DNA of 64,000 nucleotides, from contig NZ_CP155729.1 in NCBI RefSeq assembly GCF_039724765.1, positions 1,302,001 to 1,366,000 on the forward strand. The letters run 5' to 3'. Numbering within the stretch: the first letter of the stretch is position 1; every line of letters starts with the position of its first letter. This document shows, in pieces, positions 1-7,555 of this stretch. The DNA is from Sagittula stellata E-37. Its GTDB lineage: Bacteria; Pseudomonadota; Alphaproteobacteria; Rhodobacterales; Rhodobacteraceae. Under the pieces are notes generated by a model. That model saw nothing but the letters and a program-made list of their open reading frames with translations, did not search any database and had not been told where the DNA came from. A program made the translations under genes and the position numbers.

Positions 1-156
1 GGCGGCTGCCGGCAAAAGCTGATGGAATTCGCCAAGGGCGGGGTCAAGGTCACTCTGGCCACGGTCGACGGGCGGGAGTTCGTGACCACGGTGGCCGATC
101 TGCTGCCCGGCGCCTTCACCAACGATCACATGGACAAGGCGGGCGAGGAGGCATGA
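1..156 (+). CDS. cdd: Cytidine deaminase, C-terminal part (5' end outside window)
   Basis: The reading frame is open from base 1 and ends at TGA 154-156, giving 51 residues. It opens with Gly-Gly-Cys-Arg-Gln, the second half of the PCGxCRQ zinc and active-site motif of cytidine deaminases, followed by a typical C-terminal strand and a tail ending KAGEEA. The family deaminates cytidine and deoxycytidine to uridine and deoxyuridine in the cytoplasm. The stop overlaps the deoA start as ATGA, so it is the upstream member of the salvage operon. Only the C-terminal third or so is present; the identification rests on the motif and the operon context. Confidence 0.85.
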   Translation, partial: GGCRQKLMEFAKGGVKVTLATVDGREFVTTVADLLPGAFTNDHMDKAGEEA

Positions 157-1445
157 GCGACGCGCGCGCCGTCATCGGTCATCTGAGGCGGGGAGAGGAG
201 CCCTCTGCCCGCGATCTTGCGTGGTTCGCGCAGGGGCTGGCCGACGGCAGGGTAAGCGCGGCGCAGGGCGGTGCCTTTGCCATGGGCGTCTGCCTGCGCG
301 GATTGTCAGAGGCGGGCCGCGTTGCGCTGACGCTGGCCATGCGGGATTCGGGGCGCGTGCTGGACTGGGACCTGCCGGGTCCGGTCGTCGACAAGCACTC
401 GACCGGCGGCGTGGGCGATTGCGTGTCGCTGGTGCTGGCCCCGATGCTGGCGTGCTGCGGTGTCTACGTGCCGATGATCTCGGGCCGCGGACTGGGGCAC
501 ACCGGTGGCACGCTCGACAAACTGGAGGCGATCCCGGGCTATTCCGTCTCTCCCGACGAAGAGCGCCTGCGTGCCATCGTCGCCGAGGTCGGCTGCGCCA
601 TCGTGTCGGCCAGTGCGGACATCGCGCCGGCGGACAAGCGGCTTTACGCCATCCGCGACGTGTCGGGCACGGTCGAGAGCCTCGACCTGATCACCGCATC
701 GATCCTGTCGAAGAAGCTGGCGGCGGGGCTGCAGGCGTTGGTGCTGGATGTGAAATGCGGCTCTGGCGCGTTCATGAAGACACCGGATGAGGCGCGCGCG
801 CTGGCGCAGGCGCTGGTCGACACGGCAAATGCCGCCAAATGTCCGACGACGGCGCTTCTGACCGACATGTCCCAGCCGCTGGTGCCGTCGCTCGGCAACG
901 CGTTGGAGGTCGAGATGAGCATGGAGGTGCTGACCGGCGCCCGGACGGGGCCTCTGCGCGATCTGTCGGTGGCCCTGGGGGCCGAGTTGCTGGCGACGGC
1001 GGGCGTGCCGGACGGCGCGGCGCGGCTTTCCGAAGCGCTCGACAGCGGCGTGGCGGTCGAACGGTTCGGCCAGATGGTATATGCGCTTGGCGGGCCGCGG
1101 AGTTTCGTGGAGGACTGGCGCCGCTTCCTGCCGGAAGCTCCGGTGATCCGGGAAGTCACGGCGCGGGAAAGCGGGATCGTCGCCTCTGTCGATGGCGAGG
1201 CGCTGGGGCTGACGGTGGTCGATCTCGGCGGCGGACGCCGGGTTGAGACAGACGAGATCAATCCGGCGGTCGGCCTGACGGAGGTCGTCCGACTGGGGCA
1301 AAGGGTCGAGAAGGGTCAGCCGCTGGCCCGCGTGCACGCCGCCCGCGAAGGCCAGGCCGACCGCGCGGCGGAGGCGGTCCGCGCGGCCATCGCCTATGGC
1401 GACGCGCCCGAGCCCTGCGATGCCGTGCTGGAGCGGGTGGCATGA
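153..1445 (+). CDS. deoA: Thymidine phosphorylase
   Basis: 430 residues, close to the usual ~440. It carries the phosphate- and nucleoside-binding motif DKHSTGGVGD (residues 80-89) and the family signature around SGRGLGHTGGTLDKLE (about 109-124). It phosphorolyses thymidine and deoxyuridine to the base plus 2-deoxyribose-1-phosphate, which DeoB isomerises next. The ATG overlaps the cdd stop by four bases and its own stop overlaps the deoB start by four bases, so translation is probably coupled. A long ORF on the opposite strand (306-1337) is a codon-bias shadow. Confidence 0.97.
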   Translation: MSDARAVIGHLRRGEEPSARDLAWFAQGLADGRVSAAQGGAFAMGVCLRGLSEAGRVALTLAMRDSGRVLDWDLPGPVVDKHSTGGVGDCVSLVLAPMLACCGVYVPMISGRGLGHTGGTLDKLEAIPGYSVSPDEERLRAIVAEVGCAIVSASADIAPADKRLYAIRDVSGTVESLDLITASILSKKLAAGLQALVLDVKCGSGAFMKTPDEARALAQALVDTANAAKCPTTALLTDMSQPLVPSLGNALEVEMSMEVLTGARTGPLRDLSVALGAELLATAGVPDGAARLSEALDSGVAVERFGQMVYALGGPRSFVEDWRRFLPEAPVIREVTARESGIVASVDGEALGLTVVDLGGGRRVETDEINPAVGLTEVVRLGQRVEKGQPLARVHAAREGQADRAAEAVRAAIAYGDAPEPCDAVLERVA

Positions 1446-2653
1446 CCCGTGCCTTCCTCGTGGTGATGGATTCCGTGGGTATAGGCGGTGCGCCGGACGC
1501 CGCGGACTTCTTCAACAACGGCGTCCCGGACACCGGCGCGGACACGTTTGGCCATATCTTCGACGCCTGCGCGCGCGGTGAGGCCGAGGAGGGACGCAGC
1601 GGTCCGCTCTCGCTGCCGGTTCTCGGTTCGCTCGGTCTGCTCCATGCCGCCGATCTTGCAAGCGGTGGATGTAGGGTGGGCCTTCGGGCCACCCAGCCGA
1701 CGGGCACATGGGGCGCGGCGACCGAGGTCTCTCGGGGCAAGGACACGCCGTCCGGCCACTGGGAATTGGCCGGGCTGCCGGTGCCCTGGGACTGGACCTA
1801 CTTCCCCGACACCGTGCCCGCCTTCCCCGAAGATCTGACTGCAAAGGTCTGCGAGATCGCCGGAACCGACGGCATCCTCGCCAACTGTCACGGCTCCGGC
1901 ACGGTGATGGTCGAGCGCTTCGGCGACGAACATGTCCGCACGGGGCAACCCATCTGTTACACCTCTGCCGACAGCGTCTTCCAGATCGCCGCGCACGAGG
2001 AGCACTTCGGGCTGGACCGTCTTTACGACGTTTGCGAACGGCTGGCCCCGATCCTGCACGACATGAAGGTGGGCCGGGTGATCGCGCGTCCTTTCTTAGG
2101 CGAGTCGGGAAACTACGCCCGCACGCCCAACCGCCACGACTACGCCATCCTGCCGCCGAAGCCCGTGCTGACCAACTGGGTGCAGGACGCGGGCCGTGCG
2201 GTCCATGCCATCGGCAAGATCGGCGACATCTTCTCGATGACCGGGATCGATTCCGTGGTCAAAGGGGCGGACGACGCGCTGATGGACCATCTTCATGACG
2301 CGGTCGAGACGATGCCCGAGGGGTCTTTCACCTTCGCAAACTTCGTCGAGTTCGACTCGCTCTACGGTCATCGCCGCGATGTGTCCGGCTATGCGCGGCA
2401 CCTCGAATGGTTCGATGACGGTATCGGACGGCTGTTGCCGAAACTGCGGGACGGAGACCTGCTGCTCATCACCGCCGACCACGGCAACGATCCGACCTGG
2501 AGCGGCACCGACCATACACGCGAACGGGTGCCGGTGCTGATCGCCGGGCGTGGCGCCGGTCCGCTCGGACAAGTGGGGTTTGCGGATGTCGCGGCCAGCA
2601 TCGCGGCACATCTTGGGGTTCCGTCGCAGGGACCGGGAAGGAGTTTTCTGTGA
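1442..2653 (+). CDS. deoB: Phosphopentomutase
   Basis: 403 residues, normal length. The N-terminus RAFLVVMDSVGIGGAPDA, the core SRGKDTPSGHWE (about 97-108) carrying the phosphoacceptor threonine, and the C-terminal TADHGNDPT metal-binding motif identify the alkaline-phosphatase-superfamily phosphopentomutase. It converts (deoxy)ribose-1-phosphate to the 5-phosphate, linking nucleoside breakdown to central metabolism. It overlaps deoA and add by four bases each. Residues about 77-86 (CRVGLRATQP) are encoded by a palindrome that resembles intergenic repeats elsewhere in this window; they fall in a loop that varies between species. Confidence 0.97.
   Translation: MTRAFLVVMDSVGIGGAPDAADFFNNGVPDTGADTFGHIFDACARGEAEEGRSGPLSLPVLGSLGLLHAADLASGGCRVGLRATQPTGTWGAATEVSRGKDTPSGHWELAGLPVPWDWTYFPDTVPAFPEDLTAKVCEIAGTDGILANCHGSGTVMVERFGDEHVRTGQPICYTSADSVFQIAAHEEHFGLDRLYDVCERLAPILHDMKVGRVIARPFLGESGNYARTPNRHDYAILPPKPVLTNWVQDAGRAVHAIGKIGDIFSMTGIDSVVKGADDALMDHLHDAVETMPEGSFTFANFVEFDSLYGHRRDVSGYARHLEWFDDGIGRLLPKLRDGDLLLITADHGNDPTWSGTDHTRERVPVLIAGRGAGPLGQVGFADVAASIAAHLGVPSQGPGRSFL
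1671..1694 (+). repeat. Palindromic repeat element inside deoB
   Basis: GTAGGGTGGGCC, a TTCG turn and GGCCACCC form an imperfect hairpin with a one-base bulge. The head GTAGGGTGGGC matches the element at 7358-7400, and GTAGGG-GGG the element at 35197-35223. Here it is read in frame as part of deoB. Such GTAGGGYGGG palindromes are common between genes in proteobacteria (background knowledge). That it inserted into deoB is inference. Confidence 0.55.
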
Positions 2654-3675
2654 AGGATCCGGATTGGCGCGCGGACGAGGAAACGCTCGACCGCATCGGG
2701 CGGATGCCCAAGGTCGAGCTGCACCTGCATTTCGAGGGGGCCGCGCCGCCTTCGTTCATTCGCGGGCTGGCGAAGGAAAAGAAGGTCGATCTCAGCCGGA
2801 TCTTCCGGCCGGACGGGTCCTACGACTACCGCGACTTCTGGCATTTCCTCGAAGTGTACGAGGCCGCCACTTCGGTCCTCAAGACGCCCGAGGACTTCGC
2901 GCGGCTTTGCCGGGCCGTGCTGGAGGAGAGCGCCGCGAACGGCGTGGTCTATTCGGAGACCTTCCTCAGTCCGGATTTCTGTGGGGGAGGCGACGTGTCC
3001 GCCTGGAAGGACTACCTTCTGGCGATACGCGAGACCGCCGAAGAGGCGGAGCGCGACCTGGGCATCACCCTGCGGGGGATCGTCACGGCGATCCGCCACT
3101 TCGGTCCGGACAAGGCGCGGCAGACGGCGCTTTGCGCGGCCGAGACGGCGGGCGACTGGCTGACGGGGTTCGGGCTTGCCGGGGACGAGAAGAAGGGCAA
3201 GCAGCGCGATTTCACTTGGGCCTTCGACTGCGCACGGGAGGCAGGGCTGCGTCTGACCAGCCACGCGGGTGAATGGAATGGCCCGCAAGAGGTGCGCGAG
3301 GCCGTCGAGGATCTGGGCGTCGAACGCATCGGCCACGGCGTCCGGGCCTGGGGCGACCGCGCCGTGGTGGACATGCTGGCCGAGCGCGAGATCGTGCTGG
3401 AGGTCTGCCCGGGCTCCAACGTCTTCCTCGGGGTTTTCCCCTCTCTCGCCGCACACCCGATTGCCAAACTGCGCAAGGCGGGCGTGAAGGTCACGGTTTC
3501 GACCGATGACCCGCCATTCTTCCACACGACGATGCGTCGGGAGTTCGAAGACCTTGCGAAGACCTTCCATTGGGACGAAGAGGTGTTCGACGAGCTGAAC
3601 CGGACCGCGCTCGACGCCGCCTTCTGCGATGCGGCCACGCGCGACGCGGTCCTGAAGAGACTGGAGCCGAAATGA
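2650..3675 (+). CDS. add: Adenosine deaminase
   Basis: 341 residues, typical length. Zinc ligands HLH lie at residues 25-27 in [10 protein letters not shown]. The catalytic stretch SHAGEWNG, the GHGVRA motif and the late TDDPPFF aspartates all match the adenosine/AMP deaminase family. It converts adenosine and deoxyadenosine to inosine and deoxyinosine in the cytoplasm. The start is GTG at 2650, forming a GTGA overlap with the deoB stop, as expected for a coupled operon gene. The stop overlaps the upp ATG. Confidence 0.95.
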   Translation: MKDPDWRADEETLDRIGRMPKVELHLHFEGAAPPSFIRGLAKEKKVDLSRIFRPDGSYDYRDFWHFLEVYEAATSVLKTPEDFARLCRAVLEESAANGVVYSETFLSPDFCGGGDVSAWKDYLLAIRETAEEAERDLGITLRGIVTAIRHFGPDKARQTALCAAETAGDWLTGFGLAGDEKKGKQRDFTWAFDCAREAGLRLTSHAGEWNGPQEVREAVEDLGVERIGHGVRAWGDRAVVDMLAEREIVLEVCPGSNVFLGVFPSLAAHPIAKLRKAGVKVTVSTDDPPFFHTTMRREFEDLAKTFHWDEEVFDELNRTALDAAFCDAATRDAVLKRLEPK

Positions 3676-4304
3676 CCCAACACCTGACCGTCGTCGAACA
3701 CCCGCTGGTGCAGCACAAACTGTCGATCATGCGGAACAAGGACACATCCACCGCGTCTTTCCGCCAGCTCCTGCGGGAAATCAGCCATCTTCTGGCCTAT
3801 GAGGTCACCCGCGACCTGCCCTTGTCAAATGTGCGAATCGAGACGCCGCTGTGCGAGATGGACGCGCCGATGATCGAAGGCAAGAAGCTGGCGCTGGTGT
3901 CGATCCTGCGGGCGGGCAACGGTTTGCTCGACGGTATTCTCGAACTGATCCCGGCCGCGCGGGTGGGCTTCATCGGGCTCTACCGCGACGAGGAAACGCT
4001 GCAGCCGGTGCAGTACTACAACAAGTTGCCCGCCAACATGGAGGACCGGGTGACGATCCTTGTCGATCCGATGCTGGCCACGGGCAATTCCTCTGCCGCG
4101 GCGGTCGACCTGGTGAAGGCGTCGGGCGCGAAGGAGATTCGGTTCCTGTGTCTGCTGGCGGCGCCGGAAGGTGTGGCGCGGATGAAGGAAGCACATCCGG
4201 ACGTGCCCATCGTTACCGCTTCGCTCGACCAGAAGTTGAACGAGAAGGGTTATATCGTTCCCGGACTGGGCGACGCGGGCGACCGGATGTTCGGGACGAA
4301 ATAG
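3672..4304 (+). CDS. upp: Uracil phosphoribosyltransferase
   Basis: 210 residues from the ATG at 3672, which overlaps the add stop as ATGA. A longer frame from 3570 exists but would run into add; the shorter start gives the normal Upp length and N-terminus ([21 protein letters not shown]). The PRPP-binding motif [10 protein letters not shown] is at residues 131-140. The enzyme makes UMP from uracil and PRPP, capturing the uracil released by the upstream enzymes. It is the last gene of the cdd-deoA-deoB-add-upp operon and is followed by a hairpin. Confidence 0.97.
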   Translation: MTQHLTVVEHPLVQHKLSIMRNKDTSTASFRQLLREISHLLAYEVTRDLPLSNVRIETPLCEMDAPMIEGKKLALVSILRAGNGLLDGILELIPAARVGFIGLYRDEETLQPVQYYNKLPANMEDRVTILVDPMLATGNSSAAAVDLVKASGAKEIRFLCLLAAPEGVARMKEAHPDVPIVTASLDQKLNEKGYIVPGLGDAGDRMFGTK

Positions 4305-4356
4305 TTCGTTTCCAACGTTAAGCTTGTGACGACCCCCAAAATAAGGCGATTCTGCG

Positions 4357-4382
4357 ACAAGCGGCCACAACCGCTTGTTTAT
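4357..4382 (+). terminator. Probable terminator of the nucleoside salvage operon
   Basis: An 8-bp stem ACAAGCGG / CCGCTTGT with a six-base loop is followed by TTAT, 52 bases after the upp stop. The T-tract is short, so termination may be partial. Confidence 0.5.
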
Positions 4383-4387
4383 CCACA
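4379..4387 (+). promoter_or_regulatory. DnaA-box-like site
   Basis: TTATCCACA matches the strict DnaA-box consensus exactly. It lies between upp and the SPOR-domain gene, overlapping the tail of the terminator hairpin. Only one box was seen, so this is not an origin; a role in regulating the downstream gene is possible but unproven. Confidence 0.35.
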
Positions 4388-4482
4388 GGAGTCCAGTGGA
4401 AATTTAGCGAAAGCAATGTTTTCAAAGCTTTACAGGTCAAAGCTGAGACTGCATTGTGCGAGTCACATCTGTGGGGGCAGAC

Positions 4483-5811
4483 ATGACTATTAAGAAACTG
4501 GCGGTTTACGCCATTATTATGTCCAATGTTGCGAGCTTTGCGCAGACTGCCAGCGCGCAAGGCCAGATTCCGGCGAACTTCCCGCCGGCCAGCTACACCG
4601 GATCGCAATTCGTGGACAACGAAGGCTGCGTGTTCGTGCGCGCAGGCTTTGACGGCAACGTCACATGGGTGCCGCGCGTGACGCGGCAGCGCAAACCCAT
4701 CTGCGGCCAGACGCCAACCATGGGCGGAAACGTGACGGCAGCGGCCTCGGTCCGCACGCCAGGTGCGCCGCCACCGGTGCAGATCACTGTGGACACGCCG
4801 CCGGCGGCTGCGCCTGCACCCGTTGCAGCAGCACCGAGGGCGGCGCCGACCGCGCCGCGCAGGGTGGTTCGCAGCACGACTGCGACGGTCCCGAATTACG
4901 CTCCGGCACCGCGCGTCGTCATGGCACCGGCGTCGAAGCCGGTCATGGCCGAACCGCCGCGTATCGTGCGCCCGGTCCCGACGACCACGGTACGGACCGT
5001 CGCGCCGACCGGCACACGGGTCGTGGTTCCCGCGCGCGAAGCCTGCCTGTCCGGTCACACCACGCGCCGTGTCGGAAACCGGACGGTGTCCGTCCGCTGC
5101 GGGCCGCAGAGCGCACCGCATGTGACCGAGATCCGCCGTGGCGAAGCACCGGCACCCGGCAAGAACGTCTACTACAACCGCAACTCGTGGCAGGGGTCGT
5201 CGCTGGCGCCTGAAACCCGTATCGTGCCGCGCCACGTTTACGAGAGCCGCGACACGCAGATCGCCTCGATCCCGGCGGGTTACAAGCCGGCGTGGGAAGA
5301 CGACAGGCTGAACCCCTACCGTGCGATCCAGACGGTCGCAGGCCATAGGGCGACCCAACAGGTCTGGACCAACCAGGTGCCGCGCCGCCTGATCTCGCAG
5401 GCCAACAAGCGTCAGCCGTTTCCGAAGAACCTCTGGACCGCGCGCTACAAGCACAAGGTGGTTGCGCCGGACATCGCCTATGTGGCGAACGAGACCTATC
5501 CGCCTGCCGACGTTCAGATTGCATACGCTGCGCAGGCGCCGTACCGCACCGATGTGCTTTCGACGCGTGGCAACAGCGGCGCCTCGGGCGGCGGCTTCGT
5601 GGAAATCGGTGTCTTCACCACTGGCGACAAGGCGGCTGCGGCCTCGGCCCGGCTGACCGCGGCGGGGTTCCCGGTGCAGGCGGCCAATGTCACCCATCGC
5701 GGCCAGAAGGTGCAGCGCCTCCGCGTCGGTCCCTACGGCTCCGATGTGGCTGTGCAGGCGGCCCTCGCTGCGGTGCATCGCAGCGGCTACACGCAGGCCT
5801 ACGTCCGGTAG
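4483..5811 (+). CDS. Exported SPOR-domain protein
   Basis: 442 residues from ATG 4483; a GTG nine codons earlier is less likely because the signal peptide (about 1-26, ending in TASAQ) begins at this ATG. Order of parts: signal peptide; a conserved N-terminal section with several cysteines (GCVFVRAG, PICGQ); a proline/alanine-rich linker (about 75-180); a middle domain; and a C-terminal SPOR fold (about 368-442, FVEIGVFTTGDKAAAA to the end). SPOR domains bind denuded septal peptidoglycan, so a cell-envelope or division-site role is likely. It stands alone between the salvage operon and a convergent gene. The exact function is not known. Confidence 0.8.
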   Translation: MTIKKLAVYAIIMSNVASFAQTASAQGQIPANFPPASYTGSQFVDNEGCVFVRAGFDGNVTWVPRVTRQRKPICGQTPTMGGNVTAAASVRTPGAPPPVQITVDTPPAAAPAPVAAAPRAAPTAPRRVVRSTTATVPNYAPAPRVVMAPASKPVMAEPPRIVRPVPTTTVRTVAPTGTRVVVPAREACLSGHTTRRVGNRTVSVRCGPQSAPHVTEIRRGEAPAPGKNVYYNRNSWQGSSLAPETRIVPRHVYESRDTQIASIPAGYKPAWEDDRLNPYRAIQTVAGHRATQQVWTNQVPRRLISQANKRQPFPKNLWTARYKHKVVAPDIAYVANETYPPADVQIAYAAQAPYRTDVLSTRGNSGASGGGFVEIGVFTTGDKAAAASARLTAAGFPVQAANVTHRGQKVQRLRVGPYGSDVAVQAALAAVHRSGYTQAYVR

Positions 5812-5853
5812 GCTGTACCCGAGATACAAGCCAGTTCGGAACGGACGGCTTCA

Positions 5854-5894
5854 GAGAGACCCGGGCATGGGGGTGCCCGGGTCTCTCCCTTTTC
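5854..5894. terminator. Strong hairpin terminator between convergent genes
   Basis: A perfect 14-bp stem (5854-5867 with 5874-5887) and a six-base loop are followed by CCTTTTC. It sits between the SPOR gene (+) and the 5904-6920 gene (-). The T-tract favours the plus strand; the stem could also stop minus-strand transcription. Confidence 0.85.
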
Positions 5895-5903
5895 GGGGGG
5901 AGG

Positions 5904-6920
5904 TCAGGACCCGCAGATGCCTTGCAACCGAACCCAGTCCGCATCCGAAAGCACGGTCCGGCTGCCGGTGGCACGCATCGGGTCGGCCTCGATCAGGGCC
6001 AGGGTGGATTCGCCGGTGATATCGAGCGCGTAGGCATAGGGCGTGCTGCGCAGTTCGGCCTGCGCAAAGGCCGGCAGCAACTGCGCGGCATCCGGCAGCC
6101 TGGCCGGGCGGGTCATGATGTACTCGGCGTAATCGGCAAGTGCAGAGTCGGGCAGGCTGCCGGTGGTGAGCAACTGCAGGGACGCCGCCAGCCCCGCCCA
6201 GTCGAGCAGTTCGGCCAGCGGGTCGCTGGCACGGGCACGCGCCGCTTCGACAAGCGCAAACCCCGCGGCCACATCCGGATCCTCGTGATCCTCCACGACG
6301 CGGCGATGCAGCAGCACGATGGCGCCCGGCAAGTGCGTACTGGTGAACCCGCCGCCCGGCACGATCACCACGCTGCCCGACGGCTGAACCCGCTGCGAAA
6401 ACCGCTTCAGGGGCTCGCGCGCGTCCGGCGTGTTGCAGGGCTGCCCCGTCAGGCGGGTGATATGGGTCAGCAGCTTCGCCCCGATCTCCGCCCGTTTCAC
6501 CGGTGGCACGACGGTCGTCGCGTAACGTTCCAGGGCATCCGGCAGCCAGAAGATGGCCCCGGCCGCAAGACCCACGACAAAAGCGCCGGTCAGATAGAAG
6601 CGCAGCTTGCCGGGGCGCGGGCGCCGCCGGTCGATGGCGCGCAAGACACGGTCCAGGCCGGTGATCATCTCGGTCTCGTCGGCCGGAAGCTCAAGCGTCT
6701 CTCCGGGATCGCTGTCGGGATGATAGATCGCCGGCACCTGCGTGCCATTGGCCCGCGTCACGGCGCCAAGCGACCAATGGGCAAGAATATCGCCGGACGT
6801 GGAGCTCATGGTGAGGGTCGCATCGCCCAGCGATACGATCACCTCGCGCCGCTGTGCGTCCGGGTCCGGGCGCCACAGCCCGGTGGCCTCGAGCCTCTGG
6901 AATTGCTTCAGTGCTGTCAT
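5904..6920 (-). CDS. Membrane protein resembling a degenerate M48-type peptidase
   Basis: 338 residues from ATG 6920; the longer frame to 6992 adds an unlikely cysteine/arginine-rich leader. The N-terminal part (about 1-95) is soluble and cytosolic-looking. One transmembrane helix follows (about 106-126, FYLTGAFVVGLAAGAIFWLP), then a C-terminal domain. The C-terminal segment GGGFTSTHLPGAIVLLHRRVVEDHEDPDVAAGFALVE has the rhythm of the M48 peptidase strand-helix leading to HExxH, but no HExxH is present. If the resemblance is real it is catalytically dead. I do not recognise a named function; the peptidase link is a weak inference. Confidence 0.7.
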   Translation of the reverse strand: MTALKQFQRLEATGLWRPDPDAQRREVIVSLGDATLTMSSTSGDILAHWSLGAVTRANGTQVPAIYHPDSDPGETLELPADETEMITGLDRVLRAIDRRRPRPGKLRFYLTGAFVVGLAAGAIFWLPDALERYATTVVPPVKRAEIGAKLLTHITRLTGQPCNTPDAREPLKRFSQRVQPSGSVVIVPGGGFTSTHLPGAIVLLHRRVVEDHEDPDVAAGFALVEAARARASDPLAELLDWAGLAASLQLLTTGSLPDSALADYAEYIMTRPARLPDAAQLLPAFAQAELRSTPYAYALDITGESTLALIEADPMRATGSRTVLSDADWVRLQGICGS

Positions 6921-7055
6921 GCGGGCGCTGCTCTGCCTCTCGCTTCGGCAAACGATAACATGGCGCACGCTACAGGTGCAATCTGGTGACAAGATCAGGG
7001 CTTAACTCCGGTTTAACCGCACTGGCACCAAGCTGAGCGAAACGGAGGTCAGGTC

Positions 7056-7349
7056 ATGCACCCTGTGGACGAGCTTGCGCATCTGCGCGCGGAAATGCAG
7101 CGCCTGAACGCGCGGGAGGTTGAACTCCGCGCGAAAGTCCTGTCGGGGCACGCGCCGGCGGTTGGCAACGGCCACCGGGTGGAAATTGTCCGGCATCGCC
7201 GCCCGGCCTGCCTGAAAGACAGTCTGCCAGAGCACGTGTTGAACGACCCTTGGTACAAGGAAACCCGCGAGACCGAAGTTGTAAAGGTGGTCGACCTGGC
7301 ACGAGTCGGCGGAGGATGGGCAGAACTCGACGACGCTCCCGAAACCTGA
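7056..7349 (+). CDS. Small hypothetical protein
   Basis: 97 residues preceded by GGAGGTCAGGTC, a good ribosome-binding site. The N-terminal third is a charged, probably helical segment with heptad-like leucines (VDELAHLRAEMQRLNAREVELRAKVL); the rest is basic then acidic. No signal peptide, membrane segment or metal motif. I do not recognise a family. The body pattern (good RBS, codon use like its neighbours) supports a real gene. Confidence 0.7.
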   Translation: MHPVDELAHLRAEMQRLNAREVELRAKVLSGHAPAVGNGHRVEIVRHRRPACLKDSLPEHVLNDPWYKETRETEVVKVVDLARVGGGWAELDDAPET

Positions 7350-7357
7350 TGCGAGGG

Positions 7358-7400
7358 GAGGTGGCCAACCCCGGGCACCGCCCGGGAACGCCCACCCTAC
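7358..7400 (-). repeat. Palindromic repeat element between genes
   Basis: On the minus strand this reads GTAGGGTGGGCG, then a CCGGGC-ACC-GCCCGG core hairpin, ending in GGCCACCTC. The outer arms GGTGG/CCACC also pair. The head GTAGGGTGGGC matches the palindrome inside deoB (1671-1694) and resembles the one at 35197-35223. It lies downstream of both flanking convergent genes, so it may also act as a terminator. Confidence 0.5.
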
Positions 7401-7555
7401 GTACCGCAGCAGTTGCACGTCAAGGTTGCGCCACCCTCCAGCCCTTCACCTTGGGAAAAATACCTGCTTCATCCTCAACCGTTCCCAAACCGACAGCAAA
7501 GGCACGGCACGCGCTCCGCAGGAGCGCGCGGATCGACGTGCGCAGCACGGCGAAA

